This document shows, piece after piece, positions 15,005-21,920 of a stretch of 23,973 nt of DNA. Under the pieces are notes generated by a model. The model was not told the DNA's origin, did no database searches, and saw only the letters and a list, made by a program, of their open reading frames with translations. Each line of letters begins with the position of its first letter. Position 1 is the stretch's first letter. Both the position numbers and the translations under genes were made by a program. Origin of the DNA: Candidatus Moranbacteria bacterium RIFCSPHIGHO2_02_FULL_40_12b (GTDB lineage: Bacteria > Patescibacteriota > Minisyncoccia > Moranbacterales > 2-12-FULL-40-10); contig MFRX01000020.1 in the NCBI GenBank assembly GCA_001784725.1, positions 1 through 23,973 on the forward strand. Reading direction: 5' to 3'.

Positions 15005-15961
15005 ATGGGCAAAATAATGTCTAAAATAAGCCAAAAAAAGAAGAGTGAGATAATCAGCTCTATCTTGCTTTTAGCTGTATTCGTGCTTCCGGTACTAGTC
15101 CTGGCGGGACAGGATAAAAAAATATACGTCGATGCGGAAGCCAGCGGCGCTGAAGATGGATCAAACGCCCATCCCTACAAAACGATCGGCAAAGCGCTGG
15201 ATAAGTCCGATGACGATACGGAAATTCATATTGCCGCTGGCGTTTACAAAGAAAATATTGAAATTCCGAAAGGAGTTGAAATCTATGGCAGCGACAGGGA
15301 AGATGTGATCATACAGGGTAAAAATGACGATAAACCGGTTGTTGAGATGAAAAATAAAACCAAGATTAATAAAGTGACGATAAAAAAGGGCAAGCACGGC
15401 ATTAAAGTCAAGGAAGACAGCAAAGTTTCAATTATAAAATGCGTCATTAAAGATAACGATAAAGACGGAATCCGAATATCCGGCGGCAAGGCGGATAAAA
15501 AGAAAGAAGTGAGTATTACCAACAGCGTCATAAAAAACAACGGAAGAACCGGAATTTTTTCGGAAACCCGAAGAATCGTGATCATGGATAATGAGGTTAT
15601 TGATAATGAGAGCGACGGAATTGATTTGGCGGCAGGAACAAGCGCCTGGATACAAGAAAATACGATAAAAAATAATGACGGAAGCGGAATGAAATTAACG
15701 CTTGATTCTTCTAATATCTGGACGAAAAATAATACCTATTATGGAAACGAGAGGGAAGGAGTGGAAGTGAACGGTTTCGGAAAGGTAGGCAGAATTGATT
15801 TGAACAAATCAAAGTTTTATAAAAATGAAAGATACGGAGTCGCAAGAGTCCAGAGAGGGAATTTTTCAGCTTCAATTTGGAATGGATTTACTGTTCAGAG
15901 CAACAGCAAGTACTGGCTGAATAAAATCGGGGACTTATCCAGAATAATAAGAATATTTTAA
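15005..15961 (+). CDS. Secreted right-handed parallel beta-helix protein (318 aa)
   Basis: An N-terminal signal or anchor helix (about residues 15-36, SEIISSILLLAVFVLPVLVL) is followed by a DUF1565-like entry, IYVDAEASGAEDGSNAHPYK and TIGKAL, and then by repeating turns of about 22-25 residues of the kind VSIIKCVIKDNDKDGIRIS, EVSITNSVIKNNGRTGIFS and IVIMDNEVIDNESDGIDLA. The Asn ladder and the DGI/TGI turns are typical of pectate-lyase-like beta-helices that bind or cleave polysaccharides. No catalytic set can be pinned down. Set among glycan genes, it may act as a glycan lyase, epimerase or binding protein. Start at ATG 15005; ATG 15017 is an in-frame alternative. Confidence 0.85.
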   Translation: MGKIMSKISQKKKSEIISSILLLAVFVLPVLVLAGQDKKIYVDAEASGAEDGSNAHPYKTIGKALDKSDDDTEIHIAAGVYKENIEIPKGVEIYGSDREDVIIQGKNDDKPVVEMKNKTKINKVTIKKGKHGIKVKEDSKVSIIKCVIKDNDKDGIRISGGKADKKKEVSITNSVIKNNGRTGIFSETRRIVIMDNEVIDNESDGIDLAAGTSAWIQENTIKNNDGSGMKLTLDSSNIWTKNNTYYGNEREGVEVNGFGKVGRIDLNKSKFYKNERYGVARVQRGNFSASIWNGFTVQSNSKYWLNKIGDLSRIIRIF

Positions 15962-15999
15962 GTATAGGAAAGCGGAGATTAAGTAGTTTAATATTATTT

Positions 16000-17163
16000 A
16001 TGCGCATAGCATTCATAGGGCAAAAAGGAATTCCGGCGTTTTCAGGCGGTGTGGAAAGGCATGTGGAGGAAATATCAGCGCGCCTGGCCGAAAGGGGGCA
16101 TGAGGTTTTTGTATATGTCAGAAATAACTATACCGATAAAAAAATGAAAAAATATAGAGGCGTTAATCTCATTCATCTTTCCAGTATTTCAACAAAAAAT
16201 TTAGACACGATAAGCCATACTTTTTTGGCCACCATTCACGCGATTTTTCAAAAATATGACATCGTCCATTATCAAAGCATCGGTCCGGCATCGCTTTCCT
16301 GGCTTTACAAAATTTTCAGAAAAAATACTCCGCTGGTCGCGACTTTCCACTGCCAGGATTATTATCACCAAAAATGGGGATTTTGGGCGAGCAATTATCT
16401 CCGTTTCGGAGAATTCGTAACCTGCAATATTCCCGATAAGACCATTGTCGTCAGCAAAAAATTGCAAAAATGGGCGAAATTAAGCCATGCGGCCACTGCC
16501 GAAATGATAACTAACGGCGCTGATATTAATGAATATCCGGGAAGCGATAAGTTGGCCCGTTGGGATTTGAAAGAAAAGAGGTATATCCTTTATGTCGGGA
16601 GATTCATAAAACACAAGGGCATCCATTATTTAATAGAAGCGTTCAAGCAGCTGGAAAACACGAATAAGTCGCCGAATAATTTTAAATTAGCGATTATTGG
16701 GGATGGTTTTCACTCTGATGATTACGTGAAATATGTCAAATTCATAAGTGAGGGGAGAAAAAATATAATATTTACCGGAAGCCAGTATGGAGAAAATTTG
16801 AAGCAACTCTACTCAAACGCCTATATTTTTGTCCAGCCGTCTGAAACGGAAGGACTTTCCATCGCTCTCCTTGAAGCGATGAGTCATGGAACTGCCGTTT
16901 TGACGAGCGACATAGAAGAAAATATTGAAGTCATCAATGGAGCCGGTTTCTCTTTTGAAAAAGGCAATATTGAAGACCTAAAAGAAAAACTGGCTTATCT
17001 TCTGAATAATCCGCAGTTAGTGGGCAAGTTGGGGATTTTGTGCCAGGAAAGAGTAAAAAATGAATACGGCTGGGATGAAGCCATCCGGAAAACCGAAAGA
17101 ATATATAATGAATTATTGCATTTAAAAAAGAAAAAACTGTATGAGCGCGAAGTGGAAATTTAA
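16000..17163 (+). CDS. GT4 family glycosyltransferase (387 aa)
   Basis: The start MRIAFIGQKGIPAFSGGVER with HVEEISARLAERGHEV is the classic GT4 acceptor-loop motif found in many capsule and exopolysaccharide transferases. The donor domain begins at about 196 with YILYVGRFIKHKGIHYLIEA and contains VQPSETEGLSIALLEAMSHG (about 277-297), with the E-x7-E pair, then ITNGADINEYPG earlier as the interdomain linker. No Shine-Dalgarno is present, and the promoter in the 38-nt gap is unclear. The 3' end overlaps the Wzz-like gene by 23 nt, which couples the two. It is probably one of at least two enzymes building the repeat unit of this locus. Confidence 0.94.
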   Translation: MRIAFIGQKGIPAFSGGVERHVEEISARLAERGHEVFVYVRNNYTDKKMKKYRGVNLIHLSSISTKNLDTISHTFLATIHAIFQKYDIVHYQSIGPASLSWLYKIFRKNTPLVATFHCQDYYHQKWGFWASNYLRFGEFVTCNIPDKTIVVSKKLQKWAKLSHAATAEMITNGADINEYPGSDKLARWDLKEKRYILYVGRFIKHKGIHYLIEAFKQLENTNKSPNNFKLAIIGDGFHSDDYVKYVKFISEGRKNIIFTGSQYGENLKQLYSNAYIFVQPSETEGLSIALLEAMSHGTAVLTSDIEENIEVINGAGFSFEKGNIEDLKEKLAYLLNNPQLVGKLGILCQERVKNEYGWDEAIRKTERIYNELLHLKKKKLYEREVEI

Positions 17164-18016
17164 TGATTTAAAAAACATCCCGATATATTTCATAATACTT
17201 ACATTGATACTGTCAATTGTAATTTTTTTGATTTTAATTAGTAATTTTAACTGGTATCGAACCGATTATAATATTTTATTGGTCGCTAAAAGCGGGGAGT
17301 TGGCCAAGAATCCAGACACTGTTATTGAAAATTTCATTGAACTTCCCCGTAATTTGTCCTTTTATGAAAAAATACTCAAAGATAATGATAAAATTGAGGA
17401 TCAATTCGCCGGCTTTTCCAAGGACAAGAGGAAACGGTTTTGGAATGATAGCTTAATAATAGAAAGAAAAAGCGGAAGCGGAGTGATTGACTTATCCGTT
17501 TTGGCAAAAAGCAGGAGCGACTCGCTTGAACTTTCAAAGCAAACGGTTAACACGCTGATAAATTACGCGGGGAAATTTTATAATCTCCGGGATGATTTGG
17601 ATATCAGAATTACCGACGGACCAATAACGTCTACATACGTGAAAAATTGGATGCTTTTGATATCATTAAGTTTAATAATCGGAATAGTATCTTCCTATTT
17701 GGTATATTTGATTAATTTCAAATTATTCAAAGGTGTTCCATTATACAGAAAAAATTTCTTTGAGCGGGGATTATATCAAAAACAAACCGAAAAAACGGGC
17801 GGATTACGAGAAAAAATGGAACGCAGATCAAGCGGGAGAAAATATTGGGCTCCCGAAAATCTTCCCATTTCTGAAGAAATTATCGGTTTTCCGAAATCAG
17901 AATTGCCTGAAACAAAAGAAAGTGCTGAACAAACTTTAATGAAGGAGAGCGCTGAACCAACCGAGGAGGAATACAAGAAGCGGCTTAATCAACTTTTGCG
18001 GGGGGGAGAAATGTGA
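17141..18016 (+). CDS. Wzz-like membrane protein, 291 aa
   Basis: Two hydrophobic helices (about 13-35 and 169-195) flank an external domain, and a long charged cytoplasmic tail follows (to 291). The topology and the DIRITDGPITSTYVKNW stretch before the second helix match the 7968 protein, so both belong to the same Wzz-like group. It lacks the kinase domain of Wzc. The ATG at 17141 lies within the previous glycosyltransferase gene (23-nt overlap); the upstream AAGAAA is only a weak Shine-Dalgarno. The tail contains an imperfect Glu/Ser-rich repeat (ESAEQTLMKESAEPTEEE) and is probably disordered. It may set chain length or tether the polymerase complex. Followed 3 nt later by a DUF4012 gene. 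Confidence 0.75.
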   Translation: MSAKWKFNDLKNIPIYFIILTLILSIVIFLILISNFNWYRTDYNILLVAKSGELAKNPDTVIENFIELPRNLSFYEKILKDNDKIEDQFAGFSKDKRKRFWNDSLIIERKSGSGVIDLSVLAKSRSDSLELSKQTVNTLINYAGKFYNLRDDLDIRITDGPITSTYVKNWMLLISLSLIIGIVSSYLVYLINFKLFKGVPLYRKNFFERGLYQKQTEKTGGLREKMERRSSGRKYWAPENLPISEEIIGFPKSELPETKESAEQTLMKESAEPTEEEYKKRLNQLLRGGEM

Positions 18017-18019
18017 CAG

Positions 18020-19417
18020 TTGCGTTTTAAATTAACTTTTATTAATTCAATGAAGAAACATCCTGTTAAATTTTGGATTACTTTCTGGCTAATATCCATA
18101 TTGCTTTTAGCCGGCTGGTATTTTTATTGGCAGGTAAAGAACAAGGGATTGGAAACCCTGAATCCAATAATCGCATTCCTGCCCATTAGCGAGCAATTGA
18201 AAAAAGAACTGAAAGCGACGGCATTTCTGGCTGACTACGCGCTGCAAAATGACAATATTGAGCGAACCTACCTGTTGCTTTATCAGAATAATTTGGAAAT
18301 CCGGCCGGGCGGCGGCTACATCGGGTCATTCGGCATAGTAAAAGTGAAAAACGGAAGCGCGACAAAAGTTGAAACCCATGATCTTTCTAATTTTGACGGC
18401 CGTATTCCCGACATCTATGAGCCGCCATATCCGCTGAAAGAAACATTAAAAATCAAATCGTGGAAAATGAGAGATTCAAATTTTTCTCCCGACTTTCCAA
18501 CTAACGCGGAAAAAGCCGAATTTTTCTATCACCAGGGGCAGGGACAGGAAAATTTTGACGGAGTAATTGGGATAACCGCCAATGTTTTGACCACAATGCT
18601 GAAAATTACCGGACCGGTTGAGGTGGAAGGGTATCCCGGAAAATTTGATTCCGAAAACGCCATCGTGGCGCTGGAATATCAAGTGGAAAAAGGATTTGAG
18701 GAACAGGGCGTGGAAAGGGGAGAGAGAAAGTCAATAATGAACGAAATAGCGAAAGAAATTATTAAAAGAATTTCAGGAATGTCTTTCTCGCAAAAAATAG
18801 ACGTATTTAAGGCGTTGATGTCCGACCTGAATAAAAAAGACATTCAGATGTTTTTTAAGGAGGAAAACATCCGGAATAAAGTGGACCGCATCGGGTGGGG
18901 AGGAAAAGTTGACCAAAACTGGAAAGACGATTATTTAATGCTGGTTGACGCTAATCTCGGAGCGCTCAAAAGCGATTATTACGTAAAGCGTTCCGTGGAA
19001 TACGCCGTCGATCTTACGGGTGAAAAGCCAAAGGCAATTTTGAAAATTACCTATAATCATACGGCGAAGCAAAAGGATTTTATGACTAAGGACTACCTGA
19101 CATATCTTCGCGTTTACGCGCCGGAAGGGGCTTGGCTTGATAATTCCAAAAATTTTGATGGCGTCCAATTTGGCAGCGAGTTCGGGAAAAGATATTTCGG
19201 CGCGATCGTGAAAGTTCCGCTGGGCACCGAAAAAACCGTGGAATTGGAATATACCCTGCCGAAGGGAGTTAATGATTTCTATGACCTTAAAATCCAAAAG
19301 CAAGCGGGAATCAATGATGTTCCGGTCAAAATTTCCATAATCGACAAAGATAAAAAAATAAGCGAATATAATTTCATGCTAAATGCAGATTTAATTTTAG
19401 GCGAAACAATTAAATAA
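18020..19417 (+). CDS. DUF4012 membrane protein, short form (465 aa)
   Basis: Paralogue of the 892 gene: RTYLLLYQNNLEIRPGGGYI and GSFG (from about 81), MRDSNFSPDFPTNAEKAEFF and TMLKITGPVEVEGYPG match block for block, and the C-terminal beta-rich part (YLRVYAPEGAWLD, KTVELEYTLPKGV, KIQKQAG) also corresponds. One membrane helix lies near the N-terminus (FWITFWLISILLLAGWYFYW). It lacks the 120-residue cytoplasmic head and most of the helical linker of the long form. The start is uncertain: TTG at 18020 has GGGGGGAG 11 nt upstream, while an in-frame ATG at 18050 has none. It lies 3 nt after the Wzz-like gene and 13 nt before a small gene, so it is in the same operon. Confidence 0.87.
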   Translation: MRFKLTFINSMKKHPVKFWITFWLISILLLAGWYFYWQVKNKGLETLNPIIAFLPISEQLKKELKATAFLADYALQNDNIERTYLLLYQNNLEIRPGGGYIGSFGIVKVKNGSATKVETHDLSNFDGRIPDIYEPPYPLKETLKIKSWKMRDSNFSPDFPTNAEKAEFFYHQGQGQENFDGVIGITANVLTTMLKITGPVEVEGYPGKFDSENAIVALEYQVEKGFEEQGVERGERKSIMNEIAKEIIKRISGMSFSQKIDVFKALMSDLNKKDIQMFFKEENIRNKVDRIGWGGKVDQNWKDDYLMLVDANLGALKSDYYVKRSVEYAVDLTGEKPKAILKITYNHTAKQKDFMTKDYLTYLRVYAPEGAWLDNSKNFDGVQFGSEFGKRYFGAIVKVPLGTEKTVELEYTLPKGVNDFYDLKIQKQAGINDVPVKISIIDKDKKISEYNFMLNADLILGETIK

Positions 19418-19430
19418 TAAGGAGGGAAAT

Positions 19431-19670
19431 ATGAATGTGGCTCATCATTGTTTAATGGAAAAACTAGGTGAAATTGCCAATTTATTGCCCGCTGAATTAA
19501 AATCAGAACTCTATGCAACGGCGGAAAGTTTAATGAGTATAGCTGCTGGTTATGGCGCGATGGCTGGGTTAGCAAACAAGGATTCTAAAAATGTACTAGA
19601 TGACAGTATTTCCGATTTAAAGGAGTTCACTGAATTCTTAGCCCAAAAAGCCAAGGAATATAGAAAGTAG
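19431..19670 (+). CDS. Small helical protein, 79 aa, unknown function
   Basis: Begins MNVAHHCLMEKLGEIANLL and is predicted helical throughout, with a central Ala/Gly-rich patch (SIAAGYGAMAGLA) and an amphipathic Lys/Glu-rich C-terminus. There is no signal peptide or clear membrane helix. Start fixed by AAGGAGGG 4 nt upstream. It sits 13 nt after the DUF4012 gene and ends at a strong terminator, so it is the last gene of the glycan operon. It could be a small regulator or partner; no family recognised. Confidence 0.75.
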   Translation: MNVAHHCLMEKLGEIANLLPAELKSELYATAESLMSIAAGYGAMAGLANKDSKNVLDDSISDLKEFTEFLAQKAKEYRK

Positions 19671-19678
19671 ACTTTGAG

Positions 19679-19720
19679 AGCGGACGAATTTTAACGAAAG
19701 CACGTCCGCTTTTTATTTTC
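19679..19720 (+). terminator. Terminator of the glycan operon
   Basis: Perfect 8-bp stem AGCGGACG / CGTCCGCT with a 16-nt loop, then TTTTATTTTC. Confidence 0.88.
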
Positions 19721-19732
19721 TATAATTCGGGC

Positions 19733-19761
19733 TTGACAATTCTTTTCTTATATGCTAAGAT
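19733..19761 (+). promoter_or_regulatory. Promoter A, upstream of the shared leader
   Basis: TTGACA (19733-19738), 17 nt, TAAGAT (19756-19761). The predicted start at about 19768 is the first base of the leader hairpin. Confidence 0.75.
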
Positions 19762-19767
19762 AAATAG

Positions 19768-19842
19768 TTGCTTGAATAAGCAAAAAGTTCGTTAAAAACA
19801 TCTCTTCCGGGTTTCTCGGAAGGCGGATAAATAGAGCAAAAA
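19768..19842 (+). promoter_or_regulatory. Shared 75-nt structured leader, copy A
   Basis: P1 hairpin TTGCTT-GAAT-AAGCAA (19768-19783) sits at the predicted 5' end; linker AAAAAGTTCGTTAAAAA follows; P2 CTTCCGGG-TTT-CTCGGAAG (19804-19822, 8 bp with one G-U); then GCGGATAAATAGAGCAAAA. It is identical to copy B (21815-21889) at 69 of 75 positions without gaps. In P1 the changed bases 5 and 12 face each other (T-A against A-T), a compensatory change. The genes downstream are unrelated, so this is a candidate cis-acting RNA. Confidence 0.7.
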
Positions 19843-19858
19843 TTACAAGGAGGATGAA

Positions 19859-20569
19859 ATGACAGATTCAAGAAGAAGAATAATAAAAATCGGGAACATA
19901 AATTCACTGATTATTGCTTTCTTGTTAGTAGGAGCATTGCTCTTAAGATCATTTGGGTTCTTGGTAAATAAAGTCCCCCAAAACATATTGTATTATGGAT
20001 ATGCGTATCTTTCTGTTTCATTTATTCTTGTGTATGCGGGATCTTATTTTTCGGAACAAGATAGATATAATAAACTTTCCCGGAGAAAAATAGCCAGAGA
20101 ATTGAAGATTGATGTGATCCACAGTATCTTGATATTAATTGTTTTCTGGATATGGTTGAAAGTGTGTCTTATCCTATTGAGTGTGTCTTATCCTATTATG
20201 GAGATAAAGTGGTGGCTGGTAGTAATATCGGGAATTAGTTTCATTCCGTGTGTCGTGTCTGTCTTCACTTACTTTTTTTGGAAACCGGAAAGCGCAGAGG
20301 CCTTCGTGAACTGCGTTGAATTGTTTCTATCTTCAAAAAAAAGTCGAAGCCAGAAATACATAAAATTGATTCAAAAAGTAGACAATCCATACTGGTGGGT
20401 AGCGGCCATTGAGGTGTATCGCTATTCGGATTCATTCAGAACATTTTTTCTGAATATGACCCTGCCGCAAAAAACCATGAACACCCTGAAGGAGATCGCA
20501 GTATCAGGTTCAAATCTGATTCCCGATGCAAAAAAAATCCTGGAAGAAAAAGTAAAAAGCGTTAAATAA
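19859..20569 (+). CDS. Membrane protein of unknown function, 236 aa
   Basis: The start MTDSRRRIIKIGNINSLIIA is followed by about four hydrophobic helices within residues 14-145 (SLIIAFLLVGALLLRSFGFL, GYAYLSVSFILVYAGSY, VIHSILILIVFWIWLKVCLI, WWLVVISGISFIPCVVSVF), then a soluble C-terminal tail of about 95 residues (VDNPYWWVAAIEVYRYSDSF). No family recognised. The ATG follows AAGGAGG closely. A 19-bp tandem duplication (20161-20198) lies in the third helix; with only one copy the frame would hit TAA within a few codons, so the protein reads through only in the duplicated state. It has its own promoter, the shared leader and its own terminator. Confidence 0.75.
   Translation: MTDSRRRIIKIGNINSLIIAFLLVGALLLRSFGFLVNKVPQNILYYGYAYLSVSFILVYAGSYFSEQDRYNKLSRRKIARELKIDVIHSILILIVFWIWLKVCLILLSVSYPIMEIKWWLVVISGISFIPCVVSVFTYFFWKPESAEAFVNCVELFLSSKKSRSQKYIKLIQKVDNPYWWVAAIEVYRYSDSFRTFFLNMTLPQKTMNTLKEIAVSGSNLIPDAKKILEEKVKSVK
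20161..20198 (+). repeat. 19-bp tandem duplication inside the membrane protein gene
   Basis: AGTGTGTCTTATCCTATT followed by G, then the same 18 bases followed by A. Unit length 19 shifts the frame. Two copies keep the gene open, one copy gives AGA TAA soon after. Confidence 0.9.
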
Positions 20570-20582
20570 CAACTATTTCATA

Positions 20583-20626
20583 ACAGCTCTTGGAGAAAAA
20601 TTTCCAGGAGCTGTCTTTATTTTTCT
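20583..20626 (+). terminator. Terminator T1, shared type
   Basis: 12-bp stem ACAGCTCTTGGA / TCCAGGAGCTGT (one G-U), 8-nt loop, then CTTTATTTTTCT. Nearly identical to the terminator at 21726. Confidence 0.92.
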
Positions 20627-20641
20627 CGCGCCTAGTATCTC

Positions 20642-20670
20642 TTGACAAAATTCAGCAGGTATGATAAAAA
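20642..20670 (+). promoter_or_regulatory. Promoter of the HAD-SemiSWEET unit
   Basis: TTGACA (20642-20647), 17 nt, then TAAAAA (20665-20670), a weak -10. A small CCGG-TTT-CCGG hairpin lies in the leader and AAAAAGGA precedes the ATG. Confidence 0.55.
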
Positions 20671-20727
20671 TGATTGTTGCCGGTTTCCGGTAGAAGTTGT
20701 TTAAAAAAATTTCAAAAAGGAAATAAA

Positions 20728-21378
20728 ATGAAAATTAAATATGTCATTACTGATGTTGACGGCGTGCTGATTGACAGAATGCCGATCTATAAAAAAGCGT
20801 TCCAGTCCGTTGTGACCGATTTTGGAGTGCCAAAGAAAGACGCGGGAAAATACTATTACGACACGGCGGGAACACCCATTGAGAAACAGATAAGCGGAAT
20901 ATTGCGCAAATGGAAAGCGAACTCCGCCGAATTTTTAGTGGATGATTTGGTGATAAAATTTTTTAAGATCGCGTCTGTTCATCCACACCCCCCTTTATTT
21001 ATTGGAGTTAAAAAAACAGTCAAAAAATTAAAGGGATTGGGAAAATTTCTTTGCGCCACAAGCGGATCGAAAACTGCCGAACTCGAAGAATTATTCAAAA
21101 GAAATTCTTTGCAATATGACGTCATTTTAGGGTCTGACAAAATTCCCAAAGGAGATGAACATATAAAATTTTTCGCGCGGCATTTCCATATTCCGAAAAA
21201 CAAATTTTGCGCAAAGGCGCTTTATCTCGGAGACGGTCCTCAAGATATGCGGATTGCTTCAGCAAACAAGGTAATGGAAGTAGGAATAACCAATACCGTA
21301 TCAGCGGAAAAACTGTTAAAAGCCGGCGCGAAAAAAATAATCAGAAATATAGAAGAAGTATTGGAATTTATGGAATAA
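20728..21378 (+). CDS. HAD superfamily phosphatase (216 aa)
   Basis: Haloacid dehalogenase-fold hydrolase, probably a small-metabolite phosphatase of the phosphoglycolate phosphatase or beta-phosphoglucomutase type. Motif I is VITDVDGVLID with the nucleophile and acid D9 and D11; motif II is the Ser at CATSGSKTAEL (about 110-116); motif III is YLGDGPQDMRIASA, with the acidic pair D168 and D172. A helical cap between motifs I and II (about 16-85) fits subclass C1. The frame is open 18 codons further upstream, but the ATG at 20728 with AAGGA is the natural start, since motif I then begins at residue 7. It is probably co-transcribed with the SemiSWEET gene 54 nt downstream, so it may act on a sugar phosphate. 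Substrate unknown. Confidence 0.9.
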   Translation: MKIKYVITDVDGVLIDRMPIYKKAFQSVVTDFGVPKKDAGKYYYDTAGTPIEKQISGILRKWKANSAEFLVDDLVIKFFKIASVHPHPPLFIGVKKTVKKLKGLGKFLCATSGSKTAELEELFKRNSLQYDVILGSDKIPKGDEHIKFFARHFHIPKNKFCAKALYLGDGPQDMRIASANKVMEVGITNTVSAEKLLKAGAKKIIRNIEEVLEFME

Positions 21379-21432
21379 TTTTCTGAAATAAACAAAATCA
21401 GTCCTTTTAAAAATCAAATTCAGGGAGGAAAT

Positions 21433-21720
21433 ATGAAATTATCTGTATTTGAATGGATGTTGATAGCAACTACATTACTGGAATTTAACCCGCTGTTCCA
21501 GGCGGTAAAAAGCATAAAAAATAAAAGTGTGCAAGATGTTTCTCCGTTTGTTTTTATGTCAATCATGGCGATTGGATCTATGTGGCTGGCGTATGGCATT
21601 ACAATCGACAGCGTGCCGCTTATTATAGGGAACGCAATTAAGCTTTTTTCCAGCTTATCAGTATTGGTAATTTATTTTCGCTACAAAAATAAAAAAGTAA
21701 AGAATAAAACCACTCATTAA
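21433..21720 (+). CDS. SemiSWEET-type sugar transporter (95 aa)
   Basis: Three-helix bacterial SemiSWEET (MtN3/PQ-loop family) that works as a homodimer for facilitated sugar movement across the membrane. Length 95 fits the family (about 85-100). Marks are the Pro-bearing first helix (LEFNPLFQAVKSIKNKS, with NP where many members have PQ), the turn KSVQDVSPF, the WLAYGI block in helix 2 (W51) and the helix 3 Asn (N67 in PLIIGNAIKLF), which correspond to substrate-pocket residues. GGGAGGAAAT precedes the ATG. No terminator lies between it and the HAD gene, so sugar uptake or export may be linked to sugar-phosphate dephosphorylation. Confidence 0.87.
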   Translation: MKLSVFEWMLIATTLLEFNPLFQAVKSIKNKSVQDVSPFVFMSIMAIGSMWLAYGITIDSVPLIIGNAIKLFSSLSVLVIYFRYKNKKVKNKTTH

Positions 21721-21725
21721 TCGCA

Positions 21726-21764
21726 ACAGCTCTTGGAAAAATTTCCAGGAGCTGTCTTTATTTT
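21726..21764 (+). terminator. Terminator T2, near copy of T1
   Basis: Stem ACAGCTCTTGGA / TCCAGGAGCTGT with a short AT loop (the stem can extend by two A-T pairs), then CTTTATTTTC. A further small CCCGC / GCGGG hairpin (21765-21778) sits directly before the next -35 box. Confidence 0.92.
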
Positions 21765-21779
21765 CCCGCTCTCGCGGGC

Positions 21780-21808
21780 TTGACAAGTATTTATTTATAT
21801 GTTAAGCT
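21780..21808 (+). promoter_or_regulatory. Promoter B, upstream of the shared leader
   Basis: TTGACA (21780-21785), 17 nt, TAAGCT (21803-21808). The predicted start near 21815 is the first base of the leader hairpin. The spacer matches promoter A at only 12 of 17 positions. Confidence 0.7.
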
Positions 21809-21814
21809 GAACAA

Positions 21815-21889
21815 TTGCATAAATATGCAAAAAGTTCGTTAAAAATACATCTTCCGGGTTTCTCGGAAGGCGGATAAATAGAGCAAAAA
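21815..21889 (+). promoter_or_regulatory. Shared 75-nt structured leader, copy B
   Basis: P1 TTGCAT-AAAT-ATGCAA (21815-21830), the AAAAAGTTCGTTAAAAA linker, P2 CTTCCGGG-TTT-CTCGGAAG (21851-21869) and the conserved GCGGATAAATAGAGC tail. Same length as copy A. After the shared part comes a 31-nt stretch that differs from copy A and ends at AAAAAAGGAGG. Confidence 0.7.
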
Positions 21890-21920
21890 CTTTGAAACAT
21901 AAAAAAGGAGGAATTGATTG

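Noticed and set aside
18935..19303. Minus-strand frame of 122 codons opposite the short DUF4012 gene.
   Set aside because: It overlaps conserved plus-strand domain sequence and has no start signals.
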